Source: JBOGOC01 sp050747525 (GTDB lineage: Bacteria > Acidobacteriota > Polarisedimenticolia > JACPZX01 > DASXTC01). From it: a stretch of 28,576 bases of DNA. The stretch is taken from assembly GCA_050747525.1 (NCBI GenBank), contig JBOGOC010000126.1, positions 1-28,576 of the forward strand. Reading direction: 5' to 3'. How positions within the stretch are numbered: position 1 is the stretch's first letter; each line of letters opens with the position of its first letter. Of the stretch, positions 1 to 8,379 are shown one piece after another. The position numbers and the translations under genes are program-made. Under the pieces are notes generated by a model. It was not told where the DNA came from, did not search any database, and saw only the letters and a list, made by a program, of their open reading frames with translations.

Positions 1-2
1 CG

Positions 3-950
3 CCCTTCGAAGGAGAGGGGCCGATCACGCTGCTGGAAGAGGAAGAGATCCTCCAGGCCGATGCACCCCCGTTCGAGCTCGTCGAAGACGACGAAGAGCT
101 CGAAGAGGTCCTGGACGTGGTGAAGGCCGACATCGATGAGGCGGAGGAAGTGGCCGCGCCGGCGCCGCCGCCCTCCCGGCCGGCCGTCACGCCCGGCGCC
201 CCCTCGATGAGCGCGGCCTCCCAGCGGGCCGCGCTCGATGCGCAGCGTCTCGCGGAACGCCGGACCTGGCACCCCGACCCACCCGGTCCTCAGGATATGC
301 CCGACGAAGGTTCACGGCCCTGGTTCCTCCTGGGAGGGGCCATGGCGGTGGGGGCGGCCGCGCTGTTTCTCATCCTGATGGCACAGGGCTCCGGGGATGC
401 CGTAGAGATGCTCCCTCTGCCCGACCCGACCCTTCATGCGACCGCGCCGGCGTCCGGTGCCGCCGCCAACCCGGGAGTGGCCGACGAGGCCGACGAAGCC
501 GACAACGAAGCGGCTTCCCTGCCGGACAGGCCATCCACCTCGCCGTCCCTGCCGCGTGAATCGGCGCCTCCGGCAAAGGTGGACGCCGCCCCTGCGTCCC
601 CTATGTTGGAGGAGATCGACGACGAACGTGCGGGACGGGAAAGGCTGCTCTCGGGAGACTACCGGGGCGCCGCCCGACACTTCGGACGGCAGGTGGCGGA
701 TGGTCCGGGCGGATACTCGATCCAGATCCTCATGGCGTGCCAGGACGACACGGTCAGGCGCGCTGTGGAGGCCGGCGCCTCGTCTCCGGAGCTCTTCATC
801 CTCTCGACCACGTTTCAGGGCCGAAGCTGCTATCGCGTCTACTGGGGACGTTATCCGACACAGAAGCGGGCACAGGAGGCGCTGAGCCGTGAGATTCCCG
901 CCGCATTCCGCCGCGACAAGCCGCGCGTCACACGGCTGGCCGGCTCGTGA
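3..950 (+). CDS. SPOR-domain inner-membrane protein, 5' end cut by the window
   Basis: The reading frame is open to the left edge, so the true start lies outside; 315 residues are visible. The visible N-terminus is very acidic (Glu/Asp-rich) and then Ala/Pro-rich. One hydrophobic segment (about residues 107-128, WFLLGG to LILMAQG) is the only membrane helix, followed by a Pro/Ala/Ser-rich linker of about 100 residues. The last 80 residues resemble a SPOR domain: GGYSIQI, a CYRVYWGRY core and an alternating helix ending in IP. SPOR domains bind denuded peptidoglycan at septa, which would put the C-terminus in the periplasm and suggests a cell-envelope or division role. The next gene starts inside its last 62 bp, so the two are probably translated from one mRNA. 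The SPOR call rests on eye-matching only; the acidic N-terminal part is unrecognised. Confidence 0.7.
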   Translation, partial: PFEGEGPITLLEEEEILQADAPPFELVEDDEELEEVLDVVKADIDEAEEVAAPAPPPSRPAVTPGAPSMSAASQRAALDAQRLAERRTWHPDPPGPQDMPDEGSRPWFLLGGAMAVGAAALFLILMAQGSGDAVEMLPLPDPTLHATAPASGAAANPGVADEADEADNEAASLPDRPSTSPSLPRESAPPAKVDAAPASPMLEEIDDERAGRERLLSGDYRGAARHFGRQVADGPGGYSIQILMACQDDTVRRAVEAGASSPELFILSTTFQGRSCYRVYWGRYPTQKRAQEALSREIPAAFRRDKPRVTRLAGS

Positions 951-2352
951 TCGCCGCGCTCTCTCCCTCGCTTTCCTGACCGCGGGCCTTTTCTTCGGCG
1001 CGGCCGCTCCCGCGAGGGCCGACGTCATCCACCTGCGCGACGGGCGGACCATCGAGGCGGAAGGATGCGTGCGCTCCCGCCAGGAGCTGACGTGCCGCCG
1101 CGCGGGAGGCAGCTTCGGCATCCCGATCGATCTCGTCGTGTCGATCAAGAAGGGGCTGCCGGCGCGCACGGTCCGGCCGCGCCCGGCCGTTCCCGCCGGA
1201 AGCTCCCGCATGCCCATCCAGCAGGAGCCCGTCGCGCCGCCCGAAGGCGATGGCCTCACCCAGGAGGCGGCCCTGCTGCGCATCGAGACCCTCGAGCGCA
1301 AGCTTCTGGCCCCTTCGGCTGACGAGCCGGTCGCACGGCGCGAGGCCGGAGTCCTCCACGCGTACGTGGCGGGTCTGAAGTTCAACGATGGAGACTCCGA
1401 CGGCGCCGTCCGTCACTACGAGGAGTCGCTGCGATACACGCCCGGGCTGGTCCCTGCCCGCCTCAACTACGCCACCCTGCTCATCAACATCCGGCGCTAC
1501 GACGAAGCCCGGACGATGCTGCAGGGCCTGCTCGTCGACCATCCCACTTCGGCACGTGCCCTGTACCTGCTGGGCGAAACGGAGATGCAGGAAGGCCATG
1601 CGGAGAAGGCCGTCGAGCTGTGGACGCGCTCCATCGAGCTGAAGCCCGATCCCCAGCTGGCGGATAAGCTCGAGCGCGCCCGGCGGCTGATCGACGCGGA
1701 GACGGGATTCGAGACGTCTCAGGCCCATCACTTCGCGCTGAAGTTCGACGGCGACCAGGCGTCCCCCGAGCTCGCGCGCGAGATTCTGGACTTTCTCGAG
1801 CAGTCCCACGCCGACCTGGCGGGGAAGCTGAATCACGCTCCTGAGGGCCCCATCAGGGTGACCCTCTACTCGCGAGAATCGTTCCAGCGCGCCACCGAGT
1901 CGCCCGACTGGGTGGGAGGGCTGTTCGATGGCGAGATGAGAATCCCGGTCGGCGGCGTCTCCAGCCTCAACACCGGCATGCGCAGGGTCCTGATTCACGA
2001 GCTGGCCCACTGTTTCGTGTCCTCCAAGGGCGGAGGGCGGGCCCCCAGCTGGGTCCAGGAGGGGTTCGCGCAGCTGATGGAAGGCCGCAATGGGAACAAG
2101 GACCGGGCCCGCGTGGCCTCCAGCTGCGCCATCCTGGGCCCCGAAGGATGCGCCGGCCAGATGCCCTATCCCGCGGCCCTGTCCCGCATGGAGTTCTTCC
2201 TGGAACGCTGGTCCCAGGCCGATTTCAACGAGGTGCTGGATCATCTGGGCCGCGGAGCCGATATTGAGCGGGCCATGCGCCAGGCCATAGGCCTGTCCCA
2301 GGGCGAGTTCCTGGCGGCCTGGATGGAGTGGCTCGGCACTCCGGCCGGCTAG
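889..2352 (+). CDS. Exported TPR protein with a peptidase-MA-like (gluzincin) domain
   Basis: The 487-aa frame begins at GTG 889, supported by AGGAGG at 874-879 with a 9-nt spacer. A long basic N-terminus precedes a signal-peptide core (ALSLAFLTAGLFFGA, cleavage likely after APARA), so export is expected. A small beta-rich segment (VIHLRDGRTIEAEG) follows. TPR-like helices occupy roughly residues 135-260 (for example YEESLRYTPGLVPARLNYATL). The C-terminal part is a zinc-metallopeptidase-like domain with HELAH at 370-374 and a downstream glutamate in WVQEGFAQLMEG (E391), the gluzincin pattern H-E-x-x-H plus E. All expected metal and catalytic residues are present, so it may be active in the periplasm; substrate unknown. 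It overlaps the SPOR gene by 62 bp, and the J-domain gene begins just after its stop. Confidence 0.8.
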   Translation: MRFPPHSAATSRASHGWPARDRRALSLAFLTAGLFFGAAAPARADVIHLRDGRTIEAEGCVRSRQELTCRRAGGSFGIPIDLVVSIKKGLPARTVRPRPAVPAGSSRMPIQQEPVAPPEGDGLTQEAALLRIETLERKLLAPSADEPVARREAGVLHAYVAGLKFNDGDSDGAVRHYEESLRYTPGLVPARLNYATLLINIRRYDEARTMLQGLLVDHPTSARALYLLGETEMQEGHAEKAVELWTRSIELKPDPQLADKLERARRLIDAETGFETSQAHHFALKFDGDQASPELAREILDFLEQSHADLAGKLNHAPEGPIRVTLYSRESFQRATESPDWVGGLFDGEMRIPVGGVSSLNTGMRRVLIHELAHCFVSSKGGGRAPSWVQEGFAQLMEGRNGNKDRARVASSCAILGPEGCAGQMPYPAALSRMEFFLERWSQADFNEVLDHLGRGADIERAMRQAIGLSQGEFLAAWMEWLGTPAG

Positions 2353-2378
2353 TCGGGATCATCGGAGTCTTCCGATCC

Positions 2379-3782
2379 ATGCAAACCGGAAACGGCCCCT
2401 ATCCGGCCCGGCTCGCCGTCGTGCTCGGACACGTGGCACGAGGCGGACTGTCGGGGAAGGTCCGCCTGTCGGCTGCCCGGGGGGACGCCGGGGGATATCT
2501 GCGGTTCGCCCGCGGCACGCTCGTTCTGCTCGTCACCCATGCTGGTTCGCAGGTCGATCCCGCGGAGGTGGCCATCGGAGCCGTCGTCTCCCTGGTGGAA
2601 GAGGCGACGAAGGCCTGCGCCAAGACGGACGCATCTCCCGATTTCACCGCGGAGCCCGAGTCGGGACCCGGCCCCCTGAAGAGTCCCACCGCGGCCGAGC
2701 TGGCCCTGAGGATCTCGCGGATGGTGGGCGATGAAGGATGGCTCGTGGAAAACCTCGGGGGACGCAGCGCCAGGCTGGCTCCCGCGGGGAGCGCGTCACA
2801 CGCCCCGCGCGTCGCGTTGGGGCCCGGCGAAGGGTTCCTCCTGTCGCGCGCCGATGGCACGCTCACACTCGGCGAGATCCTGGACACCTCCCCCATGCCT
2901 GGTGGCGACGCCCTGCGCACCCTCTTCGCCTTGCGAGCCATCGGCATGCTGGCCGGTGCCCCCTCCGCGAATCTCTCCAGCCTGGACAGCTTTCTGTCCA
3001 GGACGGCCCGGGCGAAGCCGGCCACGGCCGGCGCCGAGGCGGTCGACGAGGCCGATCTCGCCTACGCGCCCGAGGAACGGAAAGAGCGCCAGGCGCTGCG
3101 CGAGCGATGCCTTGGCGTCCTGGGCTGCGACCACTACACCATCCTGGGGGTGGAGCGCTCAGCGAACGAGGCGGCGATCCGTTCCGCCTACTACAAGCTG
3201 GCCCGGCAGTACCATCCCGATCGGCTGCACAAGCCCCACCTCGAGGACATGCTCCAGGACCTGGAAGCCTTCTTCGCGGCCATGACTCAGGCCTACAACA
3301 CCCTCAGCGATTCCAAGACCCGCGCCGAATACGAGTCCGAGCTGCACGGCCCGGCCCAGCGCCGCTCCGAGTCGATGGACCGCACGGCCATGGCGCGCGA
3401 TGCCTACCTGCGCGGACGCAAGGCGGCCGAGAAGGGGGATCTGTTCGAGGCGATCCGCCTCTTCGAGACCGCCACGGAGAACGATCCCGGGCGCGCGGAG
3501 TACTTCCATTATCTGGGGGCCTGCCAGGGACAGAATCCTCATTGGCGCAAGAAGGCCGAGGAGAGTCTCCAGCGCGCCATCCGGATGAACCCCGCAGCGG
3601 TAGCCAGCTACGTCGAGCTGGCGCGCCTTTATCGCAAGGGCGGGCTCGAGCGCAAGAGCCATGAGATGTACGCGCAGGTGCTCAAGTGGGATCCCACGCA
3701 CAAGGAAGCCCTCGCCAACACGGGCAAGGGCCAGGACGCGCCGCAGGCCGGGCTCCTGCGCGGCCTCTTCCGCAAACCCTGA
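2379..3782 (+). CDS. J-domain protein with DUF4388-like N-terminus and TPR tail
   Basis: A soluble protein of 467 aa from ATG 2379 (GGAG at 2364-2367). An in-frame GTG at 2328, overlapping the previous gene, would add 17 residues. Residues 5-70 look like the DUF4388/PATAN type of small beta domain seen in regulators of Acidobacteriota and Myxococcota, but this match is weak. A J domain spans about 248-322, with the diagnostic HPD at 279-281 in QYHPDR and the family phrase YTILGVE. TPR-like helices follow at about 335-445. The HPD should stimulate an Hsp70 ATPase; the zinc-finger and Gly/Phe parts of full DnaJ are missing, so this is a class C J-protein rather than the general co-chaperone. 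TPRs probably recruit a client. It follows the TPR peptidase by 26 bp in the same direction. Confidence 0.82.
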   Translation: MQTGNGPYPARLAVVLGHVARGGLSGKVRLSAARGDAGGYLRFARGTLVLLVTHAGSQVDPAEVAIGAVVSLVEEATKACAKTDASPDFTAEPESGPGPLKSPTAAELALRISRMVGDEGWLVENLGGRSARLAPAGSASHAPRVALGPGEGFLLSRADGTLTLGEILDTSPMPGGDALRTLFALRAIGMLAGAPSANLSSLDSFLSRTARAKPATAGAEAVDEADLAYAPEERKERQALRERCLGVLGCDHYTILGVERSANEAAIRSAYYKLARQYHPDRLHKPHLEDMLQDLEAFFAAMTQAYNTLSDSKTRAEYESELHGPAQRRSESMDRTAMARDAYLRGRKAAEKGDLFEAIRLFETATENDPGRAEYFHYLGACQGQNPHWRKKAEESLQRAIRMNPAAVASYVELARLYRKGGLERKSHEMYAQVLKWDPTHKEALANTGKGQDAPQAGLLRGLFRKP

Positions 3783-3817
3783 CCCCCCCCGGCCGCGGAG
3801 CGGCGCTAGACTGCGGC

Positions 3818-4678
3818 ATGATGTCCGGCATCTCGGGCTCCGTCGCTCTCGTCACGGGATCGTCCGAAGGGATCGGTCTGTCCGCCGCCCGCGCCTATGC
3901 CGCGGCCGGAGCGCGGGTCGCTCTCACGGCGCGCACTGCTTCACGCCTGCACCAGGAGGTGGCGTCGCTCGTGGCCGGCGGCGCCGACGCGCTGGCGGTC
4001 CCGGCCGACGTGACGTCGCCCGACGACGTGGCCCGCCTGATGCACGAGGTACGCGAGCGGTGGGGGGGCCTGGACATCCTCGTGTGCAACGCCGGCGTGG
4101 GGCTGTTCGGCTCCATCGAGACGCTTTCCGAGCCGGCCCTGCGGCAGGCCTTCGAGGTGAACTTCTTCGGCGTGGTGCGCTGCATCCAGCAGGCGCTCCC
4201 GCTGATGCGGCCCCGCAGGCGCGGCCTGATCCAGATCGTCTCCTCGGTCATCGGGCGGCGCTCGTTGCCCATGTACGGAGGCTACTGCGCCACCAAGTTT
4301 GCCCTGCACGCGGTGGCCGACGCGCTGCGGCTCGAGCTGGAGCCGGACGGCATCCAGGTGCAGATGTTCTATCCGGCTCTCACCGACACCAGATTCTCGC
4401 GCAACGCGCTCGTCTCATCTCCCCGCACGGGATCCGGCCGCATCCGGGCCACCTCGGCCGACGAGGTGGCGCGGCAGATGGTGGCGGCCGCGCGCCGGCG
4501 GAAGCGCGATCACGTCGTGACCGCGGGAGGCCGGGCGCTGGTGCGCCTGAACGACCTGGCGCCGGGGCTGGTGGACGCCATCCTGGGACAGGTCATGATG
4601 CGCCCTGGCGGGCGCACGAAGGACCCACTCGATGCCTTATCTCGTCGACGGGAGCAACCTCGCCGGCGCGGCGCGTGA
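3818..4678 (+). CDS. Short-chain dehydrogenase/reductase (SDR)
   Basis: A 286-aa classical SDR. Visible family marks are the nucleotide-binding TGSSEGIG (13-20), CNAG in the fourth strand region, a serine of SSVIG (142-143), and Y156-C-A-T-K160, the catalytic YxxxK. The arginine after the second strand (TART) hints at NADP(H) preference, which is inference. Two adjacent ATGs (3818, 3821) are both possible, and no good Shine-Dalgarno lies at normal distance. The C-terminus (from about 215) is basic with an amphipathic, membrane-hugging look, as in many SDRs of lipid or unknown substrates. The substrate cannot be read from the sequence. Its end overlaps the start of the NYN gene by 47 bp. Confidence 0.85.
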   Translation: MMSGISGSVALVTGSSEGIGLSAARAYAAAGARVALTARTASRLHQEVASLVAGGADALAVPADVTSPDDVARLMHEVRERWGGLDILVCNAGVGLFGSIETLSEPALRQAFEVNFFGVVRCIQQALPLMRPRRRGLIQIVSSVIGRRSLPMYGGYCATKFALHAVADALRLELEPDGIQVQMFYPALTDTRFSRNALVSSPRTGSGRIRATSADEVARQMVAAARRRKRDHVVTAGGRALVRLNDLAPGLVDAILGQVMMRPGGRTKDPLDALSRRREQPRRRGA

Positions 4679-5111
4679 CCGCAGGCTGGGCCTGCCCCGC
4701 GACGAGCAGGAGCTGGTCCGGCTGCTGGCTTCGTTCGCCGAGGCGCGGAGCACGCGACTGACCGTGGTGTTCGACGGGCCGGCGGAGGGGCGCGGCGGAT
4801 CGGGACGCGCGCACCAGGCGGGCCGGGTGAAGGTGCGCTACTCCGGATCGGGACGCACGGCCGACGATCTGATCGTGGACATGGTGCGGGCGGAGAACGC
4901 ACCGGGCGACGTGATCGTGGTGACCTCCGACAGAGACCTGAGCTCCAGGGTGCGAACGGCCGGCGGGCGGGTGATGGGATGCACCCGGTTCGCCGAGGCA
5001 CTGGAACGGTCGGCCTCGGGCGGCGGCGCGACCGAGGACAAGCCGCTTCCCGGCGACATCCAGGACTGGGAAGCCTACTTCAGGACGGGCCGCAACGATC
5101 CGGAGGACTGA
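4632..5111 (+). CDS. YacP-like NYN-domain RNase
   Basis: A 159-aa protein from ATG 4632, with AAGGA at 4619-4623 and an 8-nt spacer. The PIN-like NYN acidic set is visible: D6 in YLVDGSNL, D48 in VVFDGP, D78/D79 in GRTADDLIVDMV, D83, and D100 in VVTSDRDL. This matches the YacP/Rae1-like NYN family, small metal-dependent RNases; in Bacillus the relative Rae1 cuts mRNA on the ribosome. The spacing of the acidic residues suggests an active enzyme. The start lies inside the SDR gene (47-bp overlap), implying co-translation, and its last 37 bp overlap the 3' end of the convergent DoxX gene. RNase function follows from family knowledge. Confidence 0.78.
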   Translation: MPYLVDGSNLAGAARDRRLGLPRDEQELVRLLASFAEARSTRLTVVFDGPAEGRGGSGRAHQAGRVKVRYSGSGRTADDLIVDMVRAENAPGDVIVVTSDRDLSSRVRTAGGRVMGCTRFAEALERSASGGGATEDKPLPGDIQDWEAYFRTGRNDPED

Positions 5112-5545
5112 CGGCTCAGGACCAGGTCGGCCGAGAGCGCCCCTCCGCCGCCCAGCATCAACGCCGCCGCGATGGCCAGCACCAGCAGGTGATACTCGAA
5201 TCCCTCGCCCGCCTGCTGCCCCATCCAGTTCATGAAGAAGCCGTTCTGGCGATGCACCATCAGAATGGCTCCCACCATGACCGCGGCGATCCCCGCGGCT
5301 GCCACGCGGGACAGCAGGCCGATCAGGAGCAGGATCGCGCCGCCCAGCTCGGCGGCCATCACCAGCGTGGTGAGCGGCGCGGGAAGACCCATGCTCCCGA
5401 AGCCCTCGAGGGTCCCCTGGAACCCGGGTCCGCCGAACCACCCCAGGACCTTCTGCGCGCCGTGGGCGAAAAAGGTCACTCCGAGGACGATGCGCAGGAT
5501 GGCGAGAGCCGGATCGTCACGCGTGTCGAGCAGTTTGTGCAGCAT
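5075..5545 (-). CDS. DoxX family membrane protein
   Basis: A 156-aa protein with four hydrophobic helices (around ILRIVLGVTFFAHG, LTTLVMAAELGGAILLLIG, VAAAGIAAVMVGAILMV, and YHLLVLAIAAALML). The family hallmark HGAQKVLGWFGG is present after the first helix, and the length is typical of DoxX. Members sit in the inner membrane and are linked to thiol and redox stress in several bacteria, but no single reaction is established. The start was chosen because family members begin with a similar MLxKLLxT stretch; there is no Shine-Dalgarno before it, although a perfect AGGAGG precedes an out-of-frame ATG 44 bp upstream (see findings). It lies 57 bp behind the GST gene in the same direction, and its 3' end overlaps the NYN gene by 37 bp. 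Confidence 0.85.
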   Translation of the reverse strand: MLHKLLDTRDDPALAILRIVLGVTFFAHGAQKVLGWFGGPGFQGTLEGFGSMGLPAPLTTLVMAAELGGAILLLIGLLSRVAAAGIAAVMVGAILMVHRQNGFFMNWMGQQAGEGFEYHLLVLAIAAALMLGGGGALSADLVLSRQSSGSLRPVLK

Positions 5546-5602
5546 CGACAGCAGCGTAGGAAGACACGGAGCCCCCTGCCATGGGGCATGGCCCGCCTCC
5601 TG

Positions 5603-6247
5603 TTAGGAATGAATGACGAGCGGCGCCGGCGTGGTCGAGGAGACCGAAGGCCGGGCCAGGCATCTCGTCAGCCACGCGTCCAGCCCCGGCCACCTCTCGG
5701 ACAGCGGAAGTCCGACCGCCCTTCCCGTGCGTCCGAGAACGGGGATCAGCCCGACGTCCGCCAGGCTGAACCGATCCAGGAAGTGCTCCCTCCCCTGCAC
5801 CAGGCGGTTGAGGTGATCCAGGTAGGGGGTCGCCGCACGCAGCCCTTCCGCCTCCTGGGACGGACTGGGGTCGGGGCGTCGCACCCACCGCCCGCCCTCC
5901 ATGCGCGCCCTCGCCAGAAGCATGCTGCGGAGCGCCGGGCCCAGGTACTGGTCGGCCGTCTCCTCCACCATGCGCGCGCGGGCCCGCAGGGCCGGGCCGG
6001 CCGGAAGCAGCGGGTTCTCGGGGTAGCGCTCTTCGAGGTACTCGTTGATGATGGTGGATTCGTACACGGAGGTGCCGTCCTCGAGCACCAGCACGGGGAC
6101 CTTGCCCACCGCCGTGAGCCGCCTGAACTCCGGGTTCTGGTCGCGGTTCTGCGGGACGATGGGAGCCCAGGGGATCCCCTTTTCGGCGAGCACGATTCTC
6201 ACCTTCCAGCAGTACGGCGAACCCTCGAACTGGTACAGCGTCAGCAT
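5603..6247 (-). CDS. Glutathione S-transferase family protein
   Basis: A 214-aa cytosolic protein with a thioredoxin-like N-terminal half: LTLYQFEGSPYCWKVR (possible catalytic S10 or C13), the cis-proline loop GKVPVL, and the glutathione-contacting ES of YESTIINEYL. The helical C-terminal half includes SLADVGLIPVLGR, the usual N-capping-box region. The SPYC motif is typical of omega/beta-like bacterial GSTs, so thiol transfer or deglutathionylation is as likely as conjugation. ATG 6250 and ATG 6247 are adjacent; GGAGGA at 6252-6257 is better spaced for 6247. The longer frame to 6400 runs through the promoter and is not used. It is divergent from bolA and likely co-transcribed with doxX. Confidence 0.85.
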   Translation of the reverse strand: MLTLYQFEGSPYCWKVRIVLAEKGIPWAPIVPQNRDQNPEFRRLTAVGKVPVLVLEDGTSVYESTIINEYLEERYPENPLLPAGPALRARARMVEETADQYLGPALRSMLLARARMEGGRWVRRPDPSPSQEAEGLRAATPYLDHLNRLVQGREHFLDRFSLADVGLIPVLGRTGRAVGLPLSERWPGLDAWLTRCLARPSVSSTTPAPLVIHS

Positions 6248-6286
6248 CATGTCCTCCGTCACGGGTGAGTATCGCGGGCAGGCGCC

Positions 6287-6316
6287 ATTATAGGCGCGTG
6301 CTATGCTGAACGTCAC
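6287..6316 (-). promoter_or_regulatory. Candidate sigma70-type promoter of the GST gene
   Basis: On the minus strand a perfect TATAAT (6292-6287) is preceded by an 18-nt spacer and GTGACG (6316-6311, four of six matches to TTGACA). Transcription would begin near 6280 and give a leader of about 30 nt before the GST start. It overlaps the start region of the divergent bolA gene. An extended -10-like TGCTATGCT (6299-6307) on the plus strand could serve bolA. Confidence 0.5.
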
Positions 6317-6326
6317 GAGGGACATG

Positions 6327-6575
6327 ATGATTCCAGCCGACGAGATCCGGCGGCGCGTCACAACGGCTCTGCCGGGAGCCGTCATCGAGCTACGCGACAC
6401 GGTCGGTGACGGTGATCACTACGAGATGATCGTGGTCAGCGCGGCGTTCGCGGGAAAGAGCACGCTGGAGCGCCATCGCATGGTATACGCCCCGTTGAAG
6501 GACATCCTGGGAGGCGCCCTGCACGCCCTGGCCCTGCGGACCCTGGCCCCGGGCGAGGCCGGCGCCGGAACCTGA
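6327..6575 (+). CDS. bolA: BolA family protein
   Basis: A small protein of 82 aa from ATG 6327; the adjacent ATG 6324 and the upstream ATG 6303 are alternatives, but GAGGGA at 6317-6322 suits 6327. The BolA fold is recognisable from HYEMIVVSAAFAGKSTLERH with the conserved histidine and the RH in the helix-turn-helix-like loop, then VYAPLKDIL and a C-terminal hydrophobic helix. BolA-type proteins form [2Fe-2S]-bridged complexes with CGFS glutaredoxins. The next gene, 24 bp downstream, is exactly such a glutaredoxin, which strongly supports a role in iron-sulfur cluster trafficking or iron sensing. The C-terminal tail (GEAGAGT) is dispensable-looking. Confidence 0.88.
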   Translation: MIPADEIRRRVTTALPGAVIELRDTVGDGDHYEMIVVSAAFAGKSTLERHRMVYAPLKDILGGALHALALRTLAPGEAGAGT

Positions 6576-6599
6576 GGCAGAGAGGAGGCACGAAGCACC

Positions 6600-6926
6600 A
6601 TGGAACGAGACGTCATGGAAGAGATCCGCAACGAGATCACCGGGCATAAGGTGGTCATCTACATGAAGGGGACCAAGGAGATGCCCCGCTGCGGCTTCTC
6701 GGCTGCAACGGTGGCGGTCCTTCAGGAGTTCGGGGTCCCCATCAAGGACATCAACGTCCTGGAGGATCAGGAGAAGTGGGCGGCGGTCAAGAGGTTCTCC
6801 GACTGGCCCACCATCCCGCAGGTCTACATCGACGGCCAGTTCATCGGCGGGTGCGACATCGTTCGCGAGATGCACGCACGCGGCGAGCTGGCGCCGCTGA
6901 TCAAGAAGGCCGTCGGGCCGGCCTGA
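6600..6926 (+). CDS. grxD: Monothiol glutaredoxin (CGFS type, Grx4-like)
   Basis: A 108-aa single-domain glutaredoxin from ATG 6600 (AGGAGG at 6583-6588, 11-nt spacer). It has the monothiol active site C31-G-F-S34, the preceding glutathione-binding lysine in YMKGTKE, the WPTIPQVYIDG cis-proline strand, and GGCDIVREM, all diagnostic of Grx4/GrxD/Grx5. The family ligates a glutathione-coordinated [2Fe-2S] cluster and transfers it to apo-proteins or to BolA. Paired with bolA in an apparent two-gene operon. Its last 26 bp overlap the 3' end of the convergent M20 peptidase gene. Confidence in the family is high. Confidence 0.94.
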   Translation: MERDVMEEIRNEITGHKVVIYMKGTKEMPRCGFSAATVAVLQEFGVPIKDINVLEDQEKWAAVKRFSDWPTIPQVYIDGQFIGGCDIVREMHARGELAPLIKKAVGPA

Positions 6927-8379
6927 TCGATCCCAGTGCGTCGTAGAGGGCGCGCACGGCTGCGATGCCGCTCGGCAGGACCGTCACCCGCAGGTTCTCG
7001 TTTCCGACGTGCTGGTTGTTGTCGTAGTTGACCAGCGGGAGCCCGATGTAGCGGAATCCCGCGGCCTCGAACTCGGCCAGCAGCGGGAGCGTTCCTCCCA
7101 GAGTCGGGTAGACGAGCAGGTCGTCGCCCAGCGCGCGGCGCGCGGCGGCGATGCCCCAGGCCACCGACGGATCCGCCGGGTCCATGCGGGCGGCGGCGAC
7201 TCCATCCAGATACTCCAGCTCCGCGGCCGGCTCATGCTTCTTCACGTGGCGCGCCAGCACGTCGAAGACCGTGCGCGGATCCTGCCGGGTCACCAGCCGC
7301 ACCTCCAGGATCGCCTCCGCGAGGACCGGAACCTGGTTGCCGGGCCGGCCCGATACCAGGTGGTTGACCGTGAGGGTCGGGTGGAAGAGGAGCCGCTCGT
7401 GGTATGGAACACCGGCATCCCCCTCGAACACCATGACCCCCAGCTCGCGCGCGATGACCGTCTCCGCCTTGCTCGCCTCCGCCACCATGGCTCGCTCCTG
7501 CGCCGTCGGTGGGGAAACGTCCTGCTCGAACCCTTCGATGGTGACGCGGCCCGTTGGATCCTTCATGGTGGACAGGAGCGCGGCCATACGGAACACCGCG
7601 CCGGGGAGCAGCCCGTAGTTGCCGCTGTGCGCGGGGAGCGCGGCCGTGCGCAGACGCAGGCGCGCGTGCATGTCGCCGCGCGTGCCCAGGTAGACCGACG
7701 GACGCCCCAGAGCGTCCATCGGCCCGTCGCACAGCACCAGGAGATCCGCGCGCAGCAGATCGATGCTCTGCCGCAGCGCGATGCCGATGTGGTCGCTCCC
7801 GACCTCTTCTTCCCCATCCAGCAGGATCTTGATGTGCAGGGGACGCACCGGCCGCCGCGCGTATTCCTCCAGCGCGATGAGGTGCATGACGATGGGCGCC
7901 TTGTCGTCCGCCACCCCGCGTCCGTACAGGCGCGCCGTCTCCCACATGTCCTCCGCGGCGTTGTCGAGGGTTCTTGGCTCGATGGCCGACACGCCCGGCT
8001 CATCCCAGCGCCCGGACAGTAGCCTGGCCGCGAAGGGATCGCCGCCCGTCGACTCCCAGTCGGAAGCGGGCCCCGTGGGCTGCGTGTCGTAGTGCATGTA
8101 GAACAGGACCACCGGCGCTCCCCCGGTGGTGGCGGGCAGCTCCCCGAACACCAGCGGGTTGGCCCCCGGCTCCGTCTCCAGAAGCCGGGCACGCAGCCCC
8201 GCCGCCTCGAGCCTGGCGCTCAGCCACCGCGCCGCCTGCCTGACGTCATCCGTCCGGCTGCTCTCGCTGGGGATGCGGACCAGCTCGGAGAGCAGCGACA
8301 CCGCGCGCTCCGCCTCGCTCGCCGGAGAGTCCGCGGCGATCAGCGACCAGGCCATGCCGGCCGTCAGGAAGACGCGCAT
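6901..8379 (-). CDS. M20 family metallopeptidase, probably exported
   Basis: A 492-aa M20 peptidase. Di-zinc and catalytic residues are in place: H96 and D98 (YMHYDTQP), D158 (GVADDKAP), the E191/E192 pair in DGEEEVGS, D218 (LCDGPM), and a late histidine in NNQHVGNEN. A dimerisation domain lies between the two halves. The N-terminus (MRVFLTAGMAWSLIAADSPAS) looks like a short signal peptide, so it may act on peptides in the periplasm; this is less certain than the family. The start ATG shares one base with the stop of the upstream permease gene (TGATG), so translation is coupled. It is the last gene of the pncB operon, and its 3' end overlaps grxD. A carboxypeptidase or dipeptidase activity is likely; the substrate is unknown. 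Confidence 0.88.
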   Translation of the reverse strand: MRVFLTAGMAWSLIAADSPASEAERAVSLLSELVRIPSESSRTDDVRQAARWLSARLEAAGLRARLLETEPGANPLVFGELPATTGGAPVVLFYMHYDTQPTGPASDWESTGGDPFAARLLSGRWDEPGVSAIEPRTLDNAAEDMWETARLYGRGVADDKAPIVMHLIALEEYARRPVRPLHIKILLDGEEEVGSDHIGIALRQSIDLLRADLLVLCDGPMDALGRPSVYLGTRGDMHARLRLRTAALPAHSGNYGLLPGAVFRMAALLSTMKDPTGRVTIEGFEQDVSPPTAQERAMVAEASKAETVIARELGVMVFEGDAGVPYHERLLFHPTLTVNHLVSGRPGNQVPVLAEAILEVRLVTRQDPRTVFDVLARHVKKHEPAAELEYLDGVAAARMDPADPSVAWGIAAARRALGDDLLVYPTLGGTLPLLAEFEAAGFRYIGLPLVNYDNNQHVGNENLRVTVLPSGIAAVRALYDALGSIRPARRPS

